Below, piece after piece: positions 26,146 through 37,213 of a stretch of DNA of 64,000 nucleotides. Source of the stretch: Pleomorphomonas sp. (lineage in GTDB: Bacteria; Pseudomonadota; Alphaproteobacteria; Rhizobiales; Pleomorphomonadaceae); the NCBI GenBank assembly GCA_029976075.1, contig JARKNW010000115.1:1-64000 (forward strand), given 5' to 3'. The translations under genes were made by a program, and so were the position numbers. Positions within the stretch are counted from its first letter, which is position 1, and each line of letters begins with the position of its first letter. The notes beneath the pieces are model-generated. The model was not told where the DNA came from and made no database searches. It saw only the letters and a list, made by a program, of their open reading frames with translations.

Positions 26146-26931
26146 TTACCGGGAGCGGCCGCGAGAGAAGGTCATCGCGGCGACAGTCAGGACGATCACG
26201 CCAAGGAAGCCGAGACTGGTCGGAATCGTGCCGAAGCCCAGACCGCCATACTCGGCCGGTTGCGAAAGCAGATCGCCCAAAGAGGCCCCGAGCGGTCTCG
26301 TAAAGATGTAGCACAACCAGAAAGCCCAGAGCCCGTCGAGCTTCAGCGCAAAATAGCCGGAGGCATGCGAGGCAATGATTAGGCCGAAGAGAATCCCCGT
26401 CGCCAAATAACCAAGGCCAAATTGTTCAGCGACCAAGTCGCCGGCTGCCGTGCCCAAGGCAAAGGTGAACAGGATAGCCAACCAGTAAAAGCTTTCACGT
26501 CGGGTAGTGAAGACTTCATGGATTGACAGTGTGCCCTCGAAGGCAAACCACGTTGCGAATGTACCGGCCAACGCCAGCATGAAGAAGAGCGTCGAGGCGA
26601 TCAGGGGCACCCCCAGATTGTCCGTCAGATTGTCCGTCACGAGTGTGCCGACAATTGAGATGAGCACCACGGCCGCCCAATAAGCGCTGGGTACATACCG
26701 GCGCTGTGAGAACTGCCACCACAGTGCGATGACGAGGACCATGCTCATGAACAGCGTAGTTGCGGTCAAACCGAGTCCCAAATTGACCGCCAGGTAGTCG
26801 GCGGCCGTCTCGCCCATCGTCACCGCCATCAGCTTGATCAGCCAGAATGCAGGTGTCGCTTCGGGCACGCGGTTGGGCTGGTTGGGATCGATTTCGCGAG
26901 CCTCGGCTTCGAAGATATCTTGGTAGGTCAT
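26146..26931 (-). CDS. COG4705-type multi-pass membrane protein
   Basis: The 261-residue protein has seven or eight membrane helices and the internally repeated motif seen in this family: WLIKLMAVTMGETAADYLAV, then LGTAAGDLVAEQFGLGYL, then YIFTRPLGASLGDLLSQP. The family is of unknown function. Its gene follows the secreted-protein gene by 7 bases on the same strand, so the two form an operon. Confidence 0.8.
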   Translation of the reverse strand: MTYQDIFEAEAREIDPNQPNRVPEATPAFWLIKLMAVTMGETAADYLAVNLGLGLTATTLFMSMVLVIALWWQFSQRRYVPSAYWAAVVLISIVGTLVTDNLTDNLGVPLIASTLFFMLALAGTFATWFAFEGTLSIHEVFTTRRESFYWLAILFTFALGTAAGDLVAEQFGLGYLATGILFGLIIASHASGYFALKLDGLWAFWLCYIFTRPLGASLGDLLSQPAEYGGLGFGTIPTSLGFLGVIVLTVAAMTFSRGRSR

Positions 26932-26938
26932 AGCGGCC

Positions 26939-27556
26939 TCACTTGGTCAGTTGGGCCAGAGCCTGAGCGGCAAAGGCATCGGCGTGGGCGTCATCGTCGG
27001 CATTGCATCGCTCGACCGCCTTTGCCTGAAGATCGGCGATGGCAGGCGACGCGGCGCTTTGTGCGAGTTTGGCCCGAACCTGGCCGATCATCTCTTCGCA
27101 GGGCAGCGGATGCCCCGAGGCATCCGTTACGTCGATGCCGGCGACTTGCTGGACCGGTCCTGTGGCTTTCGGCACGGGCGCTGCCAGCACCTGCTGCAAA
27201 TTGGCGAGTGCCGTATTGATGCTTTCCGCATCAGGCTTGCTGGCCCGCAACGCGGAGAAGGCCTGGTCGGCCGCGCCATCCACCATCCCCCAAGCGGCCG
27301 GATCGACCTTGCGCAAGCGCGATGCGTTGTCGTCCCACAGCGTTTCCAGGTCGGTGATGCGGTGTTCCGCTGCGGCAAAATCACCCGACTTGGCGATCGC
27401 CCGTGTGCTGGCGACAATGGTGCTATAGGCCGACAGGTCTCCGAGACCCGGCCCGCCTTGTGCCTGTTGGGGCGCTGCAACAAGGCTCGTCTCAACCAGT
27501 GTAAAGGCAGCGACGGGTATTGCGATCAGCGCGGCGGATAGGAGTAGATTTCGCAT
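26939..27556 (-). CDS. Hypothetical secreted protein
   Basis: A signal peptide (LLLSAALIAIPVAAFTL) precedes a helical domain with DLSAYSTIVASTRAIAKSGD, then FAAAEHRITDLETLWDDNAS and FSALRASKPDAESINTALAN. Two cysteines (LPCEEM and VERCNADDD) could form a disulfide. I do not recognise the family with certainty. It is first in the operon with the COG4705 membrane protein, and a perfect CTTAC-N6-GTAAG site lies 80 bases upstream. Confidence 0.7.
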   Translation of the reverse strand: MRNLLLSAALIAIPVAAFTLVETSLVAAPQQAQGGPGLGDLSAYSTIVASTRAIAKSGDFAAAEHRITDLETLWDDNASRLRKVDPAAWGMVDGAADQAFSALRASKPDAESINTALANLQQVLAAPVPKATGPVQQVAGIDVTDASGHPLPCEEMIGQVRAKLAQSAASPAIADLQAKAVERCNADDDAHADAFAAQALAQLTK

Positions 27557-27635
27557 GCGGTATTCCTTCGAGCGAGCTGCGATTGGCGTCCTTCGAAGGA
27601 ATGACTGAGTGGTCGCGTTTTTTCCTCGCGAGGGA

Positions 27636-27653
27636 CTTACAAATTCGTAAGAA
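27636..27653. promoter_or_regulatory. CTTAC box B upstream of the secreted-protein operon
   Basis: CTTAC-AAATTC-GTAAGAA: a perfect 5+6+5 inverted repeat in the spacer between the lssY stop and the secreted-protein operon. Confidence 0.7.
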
Positions 27654-27662
27654 CCCTGGCGG

Positions 27663-29696
27663 TCAGTTGAGCGTGATCAACGGAAACGGAGCCTGCACTT
27701 CCGCTGCGTTCTCGGATTGCCTGGTGGCTGCGGTGCCTGCTGTCAGAAGATCAGCCAGGCCGGCAGCCATGTCGGGATCCGAATGCCCATGTTCCGTGTC
27801 GAGCCCATCGTCACGGCTCATAAGGCCGAGCCAAAGCCGTTTCCCGTCTGCCGTGACGAGCTGAGTGGACCAAAGTCGCAAACGAGGACGATCCTCTGCA
27901 GGCATCGATCCGTTCATGCTCAAGGCCAGATCATTGGTGCGATTGTTCCAGAACAGCGGTGTCAACGCCGCGTCTGGGCGCTCCCGATTGCCCAGATCAT
28001 CCAGCAGTTTCTGAACCAATGCTTTGGGTGAAATTGGCTCTGCGATTATCCAGCCATGGGCACGCAGCGCCGCCCCCAACGCATCGGTGTCGGCGACGAG
28101 AAAAGCGATATTGACCGGATAGCTGCGCTCTCCGGTGAGAGTTTCGACTTGCCTCGGCAGATCGTTGGCGAAGAAGGCTTTGGCGGGTGTTGCCAGCGTC
28201 ACCTGCGCCGGCGGCGCTGGTCGGGGATTGAGAGCCTTCGCATAGGCGCCTACGCGCAGCCCGGCGTAGCCGATCAGAACAATTGAGAGAGCCGCGGCTA
28301 GTGCAATGCGCATGTTCGAGATGGCACGTGGTGCTGAAACAGCCGTCTCCAACCGCCATTCCGTAACGGCGATCCCGCATACGAGACACAATCCACCGAG
28401 AAGCCAGCCGGCTAGCACGTCGCTCAGATAGTGCTCCACCAGATAAAGTCGGCTCAGCCCGATCAACAGGGCGAGTACACCTGCCAAGAAAGTTGCCGTC
28501 ACAGGTCCAAGACGGCGGGTGCGCCACAGCAGGTAGAACAACATTCCATAGAAGGCCACACCGAGTGCGGCATGACCGGAAGGAAAGCTTCCGGATGTTT
28601 CGGCAAAATACCCCAGCATTGAACGCGGACGACCGAAGGCAGTCTTTAACAGGGTGACCGAAACAAGATCGCTGCACAGAGCCGCCGCCAAACCGAGAAG
28701 GAATGTCGCGCGTGACGTTAGAAGAAGCCAAAGCATTGCCAATGCTAGCAACGCGACGACAACCTGCGTGTCGCCAAGGGCGGTAAACGCCGTGAATACC
28801 TGAATCAGCAATGGGGTCCAGAAGAGATGCATCAGCTGCGCGAACCGCGCATCGATCTGTACGATGGGTTCGGCTTGTACAAAATCGAGCGCCAGCCCAA
28901 CCCACAGTGCAAATAGATAGACGAAGACAAGTGCCAAAAGGCTGGCGGGAAGCCCGACGAAACGGCGGCGATCGAGCCGCGCCGCGATAAGGCGCGCGAT
29001 GCGCGGATATCTCCGGCCGATAAAACTCATCCTATCGTGATTTGCGACCTGGCCGATCAGAGTGCCGGCTACAGCTAAAATAGGAGGCAGAGCCCGATCG
29101 AGACGCCGCAAGGTCCACCACAGAACAAAAGCCAGTATCGAGACCGCCAATACGAAAAGCGCCGCACGCGTCAGCATGGGGCTCAAACGTGTAAAGCCTG
29201 CCCCGATCAGGTAGCCGAAACCAACATGGCCGAAAGCATAGGGAATGCTACCCAAGATGTTCCAGAAGCGGAACCGTCGTCGCTCCATACCCGCCACGGC
29301 CGCGACGAAGGGTACGAAGGCCGCCACCGGGCCGAAGAACCGGCCTAACCCCAGCGCAAAACCACCGTTTTGGGCCAAGAGATATTCGGCGCGAGCGTAG
29401 GCCGGGACAGCCTCGACATTCCAGCGTCCTAGCAATCCGCTCCGTATATGTTGTCCCACCCAGTAAGTCGCCTCTCCGCCGACGATGGAACCGATCGCGA
29501 CAAACCAGACCAGATCGAAGAAATCCAGAACCCCGCGTTGCACCAGGAAGCCCCCCGCATCGACAACGAGCGTGCCGGGTAAAAATAATCCGGTAAAGAC
29601 GAAGGCTTCGAGCGCGGCGGCCAGGCCGATGCCCCAATAGGCCAACATGCCAAACGCAGCTAGAGATGGCAGGATCATATCGAGCGAAGTTGGCAT
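27663..29696 (-). CDS. DedA-PAP2 fusion membrane protein (LssY-like)
   Basis: The 677-residue protein joins an N-terminal DedA domain, a PAP2 phosphatase domain and a C-terminal LssY-like domain. The DedA part (residues 1-210) has FVFTGLFLPGTLVVDAGGFL, GEATYWVGQHI and FGRFFGPVAAFVPFVAAVAG. The PAP2 part (about 270-450) has the three phosphatase motifs KTAFGRPRS, SFPSGHAAL and LSRLYLVEHYLSDVLAG. It probably acts on lipid phosphates such as undecaprenyl pyrophosphate at the membrane. It is divergent from the two-component genes and shares with them a region holding a CTTAC box. Confidence 0.88.
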   Translation of the reverse strand: MPTSLDMILPSLAAFGMLAYWGIGLAAALEAFVFTGLFLPGTLVVDAGGFLVQRGVLDFFDLVWFVAIGSIVGGEATYWVGQHIRSGLLGRWNVEAVPAYARAEYLLAQNGGFALGLGRFFGPVAAFVPFVAAVAGMERRRFRFWNILGSIPYAFGHVGFGYLIGAGFTRLSPMLTRAALFVLAVSILAFVLWWTLRRLDRALPPILAVAGTLIGQVANHDRMSFIGRRYPRIARLIAARLDRRRFVGLPASLLALVFVYLFALWVGLALDFVQAEPIVQIDARFAQLMHLFWTPLLIQVFTAFTALGDTQVVVALLALAMLWLLLTSRATFLLGLAAALCSDLVSVTLLKTAFGRPRSMLGYFAETSGSFPSGHAALGVAFYGMLFYLLWRTRRLGPVTATFLAGVLALLIGLSRLYLVEHYLSDVLAGWLLGGLCLVCGIAVTEWRLETAVSAPRAISNMRIALAAALSIVLIGYAGLRVGAYAKALNPRPAPPAQVTLATPAKAFFANDLPRQVETLTGERSYPVNIAFLVADTDALGAALRAHGWIIAEPISPKALVQKLLDDLGNRERPDAALTPLFWNNRTNDLALSMNGSMPAEDRPRLRLWSTQLVTADGKRLWLGLMSRDDGLDTEHGHSDPDMAAGLADLLTAGTAATRQSENAAEVQAPFPLITLN

Positions 29697-29792
29697 GCCC
29701 GGTGGTCACTCTTCTGCAATGAAACACAGCCCGCGATCGCGGTGATTCCGGTCATGTATGTCAGCAGTAAGAGTTCCCAAGTTTGACTGGGT

Positions 29793-29810
29793 CTTACAAA
29801 AAAGTAAGAA
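29793..29810. promoter_or_regulatory. CTTAC box C between lssY and the two-component operon
   Basis: CTTAC-AAAAAA-GTAAGAA: a perfect 5+6+5 inverted repeat, 60 bases before the response-regulator start and about 97 bases before the divergent lssY-like gene. An extra GTAAGAG half-site lies at 29767-29773. Confidence 0.7.
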
Positions 29811-29869
29811 GCCGATAAGGCAAGCTCGATCCGGCCGTGACATTGTTGGGAAACCCAGGGGATGGCACG

Positions 29870-30540
<671 letters not shown>

Positions 30541-30544
<4 letters not shown>

Positions 30545-31911
30545 AAAATCCTCTGACATGGTCGATGCGCTTCGCCATCGCGATTTCGGCAGTCTTTGCA
30601 CTGGCCTCCCTGTTCGCCGGCGGCCTGTCCTACGTGATGCAATCGGAGGAAATGCTGCGACGCCTACAAGCCGACGTTCGGGCTGACACCGAAAGCCTGG
30701 CGCTGGGTGTGAAGGATGGTGATCTTCAGGACTTGGTCGATCAGGTCATCGCGCGTATTTCGGTAATCCACGATGGTTCGCAGATTGTCGCGTTCATCCC
30801 CGCAGACGGTTCGGCGCCACAAGGTAATGCCCGGATTTCAGCCCCATTCGACGGAGTGCGTCACCTAGCGCCCGGCAAGGATTTCGTCCTTACCACTTCG
30901 CCCACCGATGACTTGCCAGAGAGCTATGTCGCCTACGGGATACGTCTCCCCGATGGTTGGATCATGACCGGGCGAGACGATGCCTGGCAACGCGAGCAGA
31001 CCGAAATCCTGCTGAACAGCTTTGGCTGGGGACTCGGTCTCGCCCTGCTTCTATCCACTGGCTTTGCGGTTTTCATTGCTCGTCGGACCGAAGCGCGTAT
31101 TCGCCGAATGGAAAGCGTGCTGGAAGCGGTCGGCGCCGGAAGGCATGAGTTGCGTATTCATGATGGCGGCGAAGACGACGTCGCTCGATTGGCACAAAGC
31201 GTCGACCGAGCGCTGGACCGACTTGAAGCCGGAATCGACGCGATCCGGCAAGTGTCGACCGATGTGGCGCACGACCTGAGGGCTCCTCTCGCCCGACTGC
31301 GATTGCGCCTTGAGCCCATCGCACTCAATCAAGGTCTGCCTCCGGAAGCGAGGCGGGAAATCGGCAGCGCGTTGGAGGATCTCGATCAGGTGTCGGAGAC
31401 ATTTGACGCCATCCTGCGCCTGTCGCGCATGCAGGCCGGTATGATCGAGATTGCAAATGCGCCTGTCGACTTGGCCGTCCTATGTCGGGACATCCATGAG
31501 GTCATGGCACCGAGCGCCGAGGACATGGGGCACAGCTTGATACTCAATCTGCCGGAGCAGGCGATGGTGGCGGGTGACCGCGAACTGCTGACTCAAGCGG
31601 TCGTCAATTTGACCGACAATGCGATGCGGCATTGCCCGGCACCAGCCAGGATTATACTTGCCGTGCGGAAACAGGGCGCGCAGATCCGACTATCCGTGCT
31701 GGACGATGGACCAGGCATTCCCGAACCGGAGTTGGCGCGTGTCCGCGAACGATTTGTTCGGTTGGACAGCAGTCGAAATACACCCGGCAGTGGTCTGGGC
31801 CTCGCTCTGGTCGAGGCAATCTCGAAATTGCACCAAATCGACTTTAGGCTTGAAAATATAAACCCAGGACTTCGCGCCACTTTACTTTTCGAGGCGCCAG
31901 AAAACCGGTGA
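30541..31911 (+). CDS. Sensor histidine kinase
   Basis: The 456-residue kinase has two membrane helices (about 10-30 and 162-180) bracketing a periplasmic sensor of about 130 residues, then a HAMP domain (RRTEARIRRMESVLEAVGAG). The H-box is STDVAHDLRAPLARLRLRLE, the N-box LTDNAMRHC, and the G boxes VLDDGPGIPE and SGLGLALVEAI. It is coupled to the response regulator gene. The signal is unknown; the gene neighbourhood points to membrane lipid or envelope stress. Confidence 0.93.
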
Positions 31912-32068
31912 ACCATCAGGCGTAGTTTTCACATTCCAAATATTATATAAGTGTCGATCAATGGGGACCTTAGGATCATTTCCAGTGACGATGCGGCATG
32001 CGCGGCTCAATGCCCACGGCAATCTCGATCAATGTCCGAATGGGGCGCAATGCAGCCATTCTCCCCGC

Positions 32069-35000
32069 TCATGCCGCTTGCTTCCCTCCTAGTCCCGCTT
32101 CCTGCATCAGTTCCTGCTCCACTTCCTCCAACCGCCCCCTCTTCTCTTCCAGCTCCCCGGCAAAAGCGAACGCCCCGCCCTCGCGTGAACGGTAGGACGC
32201 TAGGCGGGCGGTTGCTTCATCATGCTTGTTGCGTTGCGCCATGTACTCGTCTTCGAACCCATGGAGGGCATGTTCGAGGCGGGCGATGGCGCCGAGCGCT
32301 GTGACGGTCAGCGGCAGATCGACTTCGTGGTCGGCGCCCGTGCGGGCGAGATACGTGCTGTACTGGTAATCCTCAGTGCGCCGAGTGTTGTCGGCGAGCC
32401 CCGCGAAAACGAGATCGAAGCCGCCGATCGAGGCGATCACCGTCTCGCCGACGTGCTGAAGCTGGACGAGGGTGATGATCTCCTTCATGAGCGCGCGCCC
32501 GGCGAGTTTGCGTTCGGTGTGAGGCTCGCCTGCGACCATCATCCAGAAGGCATCGCCCGTCGTCGGAACGCGGCGGGCGAGATCCTCGCCGATATCCGCG
32601 ATGCGGCGCTTAGCATTCTCCATGTCACGCTCGGCATCGCGGATCTGGCGACGGATAGCGAACTGGTCATCGCGGTGAGCGGCCTGCAGGCGCTCCAGCC
32701 GGGCGATGTCAGCCTCGAGCCCTGCCTTCTGCATCAGGCGCTGATCGCCTGAGGCTATCGCCTTGGCCATGGCGAACTGGTTGGCCTGCCCTCCGTCGAG
32801 ATCTTCCAGTCGGCGGATGGAGGTGTCGCCGGAAAGAGCGGCGGCGATGAAGCGAGCCTTGCGCTCGTTGTTCTGCCACATGGTGGCGTCGAGAGAGCCT
32901 TCCGTCGCATAGGCGAAGATGTCGACCTCGTCATGCTGATTGCCCTGCCGGACAATGCGCCCTTCCCGCTGCTCGATCTGCGAGGGCAGCCAGGGCACAT
33001 CGAGGTGGTGGAGGGCTTTCAGCCGAAGCTGGGCATTGACGCCGGTGCCCATGGTGTCGGATGAGCCGATCAGGAAGCGCACCTTGCCGGCGCGGACGTC
33101 CGCGAACAGACGCTGTTTCGCTTCGGCCTTCTTGTAGTCCTGCATAAATGCGACCTCGGACGCGGGAACACCCCGCCGGACGAGTTCGCCACGGATCCAG
33201 CGGTAGGCGGAAAATCCCCTGCTCTTCTCCACGCTGATCGTACCGAGATCGGAAAAGATCATCTGAGCCGCGCCGGGGAGATCAAAGCCCCGTCCGTCGG
33301 CCTGTCGGTAGGTGTTCTCTGCGGTTTCCCGCCAGATGCGGTGCGCGGTCTCGATCAAGAGATTAAGCTTGTTCTCCGGCTCATTGTCATTGTCCGCGTC
33401 GACGAGCCTGAGATCGATAGCGGCGTGGCGGCCGTCGGTGATGACGGAGAGCAGGATGTCATCACCGGGCTCGGCCGGGCGATCCCGCTCCTCAATCGCC
33501 TTGATGCGGGCATCGAGCACGGTCTGATAGCGCTTGAAGGCGGCAGTCGGTTTGGCCGTGACGATCTGCCGCCGTCCGGTGGAAATGTTCGGCACCTTCA
33601 CGAAGCGCCTGAGGTCTTCCGGCATCACCACATCGGCGAAGCTGCGGAACAGGGCGATCAGTTCCGGAACATTGACGAAACTCGCAAAGCGACTGACCGG
33701 CTTGTATTTGCCAGAGGGCTGAAGTTCCAATTCCGTCGTCGTGTCACCAAAGGTGGAGGCCCAGGCGTCGAACTCATGCAGGCCGCGCGCCTCAAGTGCC
33801 GCATGGTCCATGAGGCGCTGGACCGAGAACATTTCTCCGAGGGTGTTGGTGATTGGCGTGCCGGAGGCGAGTACCAGGGCACGACCGGGGTTCTTCACCT
33901 CCAGGAACCGGGATTTGACATAGAGATCCCAGGCGCGCTGCGATCCGCTGGGATCGACGCCCTTCAAGGTCGCCATGTTTGTCGCGAAGGAGAGCTTTCT
34001 GAACTCCTGCGCCTCGTCGACGATGATCTGGTCGATACCGAGTTCGGAGACCGTCAGGAGATCGTCCTTCCGGGTGGCGAGCGTTTCTAGCCGCTCTTTC
34101 AGGCCCTCCTTCAAGCGTTCAAGGCGCTTGCGCGAGACGCGATCATCGCGCTCCACCCGGCTCATCAGGTCCTCGTAGAGCGAGAGTTCGTCCTCGATCA
34201 TTTGCTTCTCAAAGGCGGCGGGGACCGAGATGAAGCGGAACGCCGAATGGGTAATCAGAACCGCGTCCCACGTGGCGGTCGCAGCCCGCGACAGGAACCG
34301 CTGGCGCTTATCCTTGGAAAAGTTCGTCTCGTCGGCAACAAGAATGCGGGCGTTGGGATAGAGGGCGAGGAACTCGCGCGCGGCCTGCGCCAGGCAATGG
34401 CCGGGAACGACCAGCATGGCCTTGGCGATCAGCCCGAGGCGGCGTTGTTCCATGATGGCGGCGGCCATGGTCATGGTCTTGCCGGCGCCGACGGCATGGG
34501 CAAGATAAGTGGAGCCGCTCGCGACGATGCGCCAGATGCCACGCTTCTGGTGCGGATAGAGCGTGAACGCCGTGCTGGCGCCTGGAAGCTTCAGGTGGTC
34601 GCCATTGAAGGCGCGCGGCGAGATATTGTTGAAGCGATCATTGTAGATCCGCGCCAGCCGGTCGGTCCGATCTGGGTCAGTCCAGACCCAGTTCTGGAAG
34701 GCAGCCTTAATTTTCTGGAGCTTCTCCTTGGCCGCCTCGGTATCGACGACGTTGAGCACCCGCCGTTCCGTGTCGCCGTCCCTGACAGTGTCAAGAATCT
34801 GCGGCACCCGGCTGTTGAGCGCATCGTCAAGAAGTTCCCCGGCATGGCGCCGCTCGGTGCCCCATTCCGACGTGCCGGAGGCCAAGTAGCCGAGTTGGCG
34901 CGCATCCACGATCCAGGTGGCGAGTTCCGACACGTGGTGGATGCGGATATCGGCATCCATGGTTTCCTTGACGAAGCGGACCACATCGTCGGCCGAAATC

Positions 35001-37213
35001 CACGGGGCGCCCAGCCGCGCGGTAATGTCGGCCGGGCCGAGGTCGGCGGGTTGAACATCACGGAGGGCGAGAACATTGCGCCGAAAGGACGGGTCGAGCT
35101 CGGCGACGGCCTCGGCCAGTTTCAGCTGGTCGCGCACCGGGCCCGAGAGATAGGCGTCCGCCGTCAGCCAATTGCCGTTCGCCGGATCGCGGAAGACGGA
35201 TGCTCCGAGATCGGCGAGCACATCGTCGACGTCCCGGTGCAACAGTTCGGCGATATGGTCGAGGTCGACATGGCCGCGCTCGTTGAGCACGACGGCAAGG
35301 GCGTCAGCCGCGGAGGTGATGGTCGGGGCCGCGGGCGGCGCGATCACCCGTTCGGAAAAGATCGGGCCGGGACGCGCGGTGTCGGTCTCAAGATCGTAGT
35401 CCTCGATCGAAGCGACCAGCCAGCAATCGGGATCGTCCAGGAAGGGCTGGATATTCGGGCGGCGATGGCTCTCGCGAACCTCGCCGCTCGCTTCGTGCTC
35501 GGCAATGGACACCATCGTGTGATTGATCGGCCCGAACTCCCGCACGAAGGAAGACCAGGCGATGCGCAGGCGGATTTGCGCGTCTTTCCAGGGGCGATCG
35601 GTTTCCTGGCACTTCAGGATGTCGCGCAGGGCATCGCGGACAGGAATGAGCCGGGCGATGATACGGACGTGCTTTTCGGGCATGCCATCGCCACTCTTGC
35701 CCTTGCGCAGCTTCACCGGAACGGCCGCACCGTCGGTGATCTGCATCAGGCCGTGGCGATGATCCATGACATAGCTGCCCTCCCGGATATGGGAGGTCTC
35801 ACCGGAAACGGCCACCAACGGCACTTCCGCGAGGTCGGCCTCGAGGTCGATGACGTCGGGCGCGCCGTCGTAGAGTCCCTCCGGCAAACGAGTGATGGCG
35901 GCATCGAGTGCGCCTTCCAGGTTTTCGCCCACCCTGGGCAGGCAAGTGTAGGTCTCCCCGAAGGGTCCGGCTACGCGCGCATGCGTGCCGAGCACCATCT
36001 CCGGGTGGCGGGCGAGCCAGCCATTGACGGAGACCACTCCCCCGCCCTCCCCGTCGGTGCCGGCATCGAAGCAAACATCGGCAAGATCGAGCCAGGACCG
36101 ATCGCCATCGGTGTCACCGCTCCGGCGCTTGCGAAAGAACAGGATATCGACGACCACATCGGTTCCAGCCCCCTGCCGGAAGCTGCCCTCCGGCAGGCGG
36201 ATCGCCGCCACTAGATCGGCTTTGTTCGCTATATGTTCTATAGCCGTCTTATCGGCCTTGTCGAGCGTGCCGTGCGAGGTGACGAAGACGGCGAGCGCGC
36301 CGGGCTTGAGAAGATCGATCGATCGCGCGAGAAAATAGTCGTGAAGGCGCAGGCCCAGTGACCGATAAGCGCGATCCGAGCGCACTATGCGATCGGAGAA
36401 CGGCGGATTGCCGATGGCAAGATCGAAGTGTTCCGGGAGATTGGTCCTCGCGAAGTCCCCTTCCAAGATCCGTGCCTTCGGCTGCAACAGCCGAACAATG
36501 CGAACGGTCACTGGGTCCAGTTCGACGCCGGTAACGAGGGAGCACTCCCGAAAGCTCTTCGGCATAAGTGCCGGAAAGAGCCCCGTACCGACGCCGGGTT
36601 CCAGCACTCGCCCTCCCCGCCAGCCAAGGCGCTGCAAGCCCTTCCAAATCGCCCGCACGATGAATTCCGGCGTGAAATGCGCATATTGGGTCGAGCGGGC
36701 CAGCGAGGCATAGTCACCGGCCGAAACCGCGTCCTCGAGCGAACTGCCGAGCCCATCCCAGCCATCGCGAAACGCCCCTTCGCCGGGGCGGCGGAACATA
36801 CCGTTGGCAAGCTCCGAGGCCCCGAAGCCGGTGAAGCGGATCAACCTGGCTTGTTCCTCGCGTGTGGCCGGCCGACCATCACGAACGATCTCATTGGCAA
36901 GTTCAATTATGGCGACATTGACCCCTGCCCTCTCCCTCCAACCGGTAGCCAGGCCCCGGTCGCCCTTGTCGAGATAGAAGTTGGCCGGCGCGCCCTGCGT
37001 GTGAGGTTCAGTCGTTGGCGCCCCGACCGGACGGCAGGCGCCCGGAGCGGGCGGAACGGGATCGGGATCGTCGTCATTATCTGGTCGAACGGCGGGGCTG
37101 CCGGCGAGCGCGGTAACGCCAAGGCCAAGGCCAAGGCCCGCTGACAAGTCGTCCTGCCCGAAACCGGGACAATTGCCAGACAGGTCAAAGGTGAAAGGGG
37201 CATCCTGGGTCAT
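32069..37213 (-). CDS. Giant DNA methylase-helicase (DarB-like architecture)
   Basis: The 1714-residue protein joins an N6-adenine methylase-like domain to an SF2 helicase. The methylase part (about 130-380) has motif I RVLEPGVGTGLFP and motif IV DLAIGNPPFSD. The helicase part (about 880-1500) has Walker A HAVGAGKTMT, the DEAQ box IIVDEAQEF, and motif VI SQIEQREGRIVRQGNQ. A coiled coil ends the protein (LEADIARLERLQAAHRDDQF). The layout resembles DarB of phage P1, which protects incoming DNA from type I restriction. An anti-restriction role on this conjugative element is plausible but unproven. Start chosen at the ATG at 37213 (MTQDAPFTFDLSG). Confidence 0.8.
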   Translation of the reverse strand: MTQDAPFTFDLSGNCPGFGQDDLSAGLGLGLGVTALAGSPAVRPDNDDDPDPVPPAPGACRPVGAPTTEPHTQGAPANFYLDKGDRGLATGWRERAGVNVAIIELANEIVRDGRPATREEQARLIRFTGFGASELANGMFRRPGEGAFRDGWDGLGSSLEDAVSAGDYASLARSTQYAHFTPEFIVRAIWKGLQRLGWRGGRVLEPGVGTGLFPALMPKSFRECSLVTGVELDPVTVRIVRLLQPKARILEGDFARTNLPEHFDLAIGNPPFSDRIVRSDRAYRSLGLRLHDYFLARSIDLLKPGALAVFVTSHGTLDKADKTAIEHIANKADLVAAIRLPEGSFRQGAGTDVVVDILFFRKRRSGDTDGDRSWLDLADVCFDAGTDGEGGGVVSVNGWLARHPEMVLGTHARVAGPFGETYTCLPRVGENLEGALDAAITRLPEGLYDGAPDVIDLEADLAEVPLVAVSGETSHIREGSYVMDHRHGLMQITDGAAVPVKLRKGKSGDGMPEKHVRIIARLIPVRDALRDILKCQETDRPWKDAQIRLRIAWSSFVREFGPINHTMVSIAEHEASGEVRESHRRPNIQPFLDDPDCWLVASIEDYDLETDTARPGPIFSERVIAPPAAPTITSAADALAVVLNERGHVDLDHIAELLHRDVDDVLADLGASVFRDPANGNWLTADAYLSGPVRDQLKLAEAVAELDPSFRRNVLALRDVQPADLGPADITARLGAPWISADDVVRFVKETMDADIRIHHVSELATWIVDARQLGYLASGTSEWGTERRHAGELLDDALNSRVPQILDTVRDGDTERRVLNVVDTEAAKEKLQKIKAAFQNWVWTDPDRTDRLARIYNDRFNNISPRAFNGDHLKLPGASTAFTLYPHQKRGIWRIVASGSTYLAHAVGAGKTMTMAAAIMEQRRLGLIAKAMLVVPGHCLAQAAREFLALYPNARILVADETNFSKDKRQRFLSRAATATWDAVLITHSAFRFISVPAAFEKQMIEDELSLYEDLMSRVERDDRVSRKRLERLKEGLKERLETLATRKDDLLTVSELGIDQIIVDEAQEFRKLSFATNMATLKGVDPSGSQRAWDLYVKSRFLEVKNPGRALVLASGTPITNTLGEMFSVQRLMDHAALEARGLHEFDAWASTFGDTTTELELQPSGKYKPVSRFASFVNVPELIALFRSFADVVMPEDLRRFVKVPNISTGRRQIVTAKPTAAFKRYQTVLDARIKAIEERDRPAEPGDDILLSVITDGRHAAIDLRLVDADNDNEPENKLNLLIETAHRIWRETAENTYRQADGRGFDLPGAAQMIFSDLGTISVEKSRGFSAYRWIRGELVRRGVPASEVAFMQDYKKAEAKQRLFADVRAGKVRFLIGSSDTMGTGVNAQLRLKALHHLDVPWLPSQIEQREGRIVRQGNQHDEVDIFAYATEGSLDATMWQNNERKARFIAAALSGDTSIRRLEDLDGGQANQFAMAKAIASGDQRLMQKAGLEADIARLERLQAAHRDDQFAIRRQIRDAERDMENAKRRIADIGEDLARRVPTTGDAFWMMVAGEPHTERKLAGRALMKEIITLVQLQHVGETVIASIGGFDLVFAGLADNTRRTEDYQYSTYLARTGADHEVDLPLTVTALGAIARLEHALHGFEDEYMAQRNKHDEATARLASYRSREGGAFAFAGELEEKRGRLEEVEQELMQEAGLGGKQAA

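Noticed and set aside
34202..36214. 670-residue plus-strand open frame
   Set aside because: It lies antisense within the methylase-helicase gene; it is a GC-rich shadow frame with no domain.
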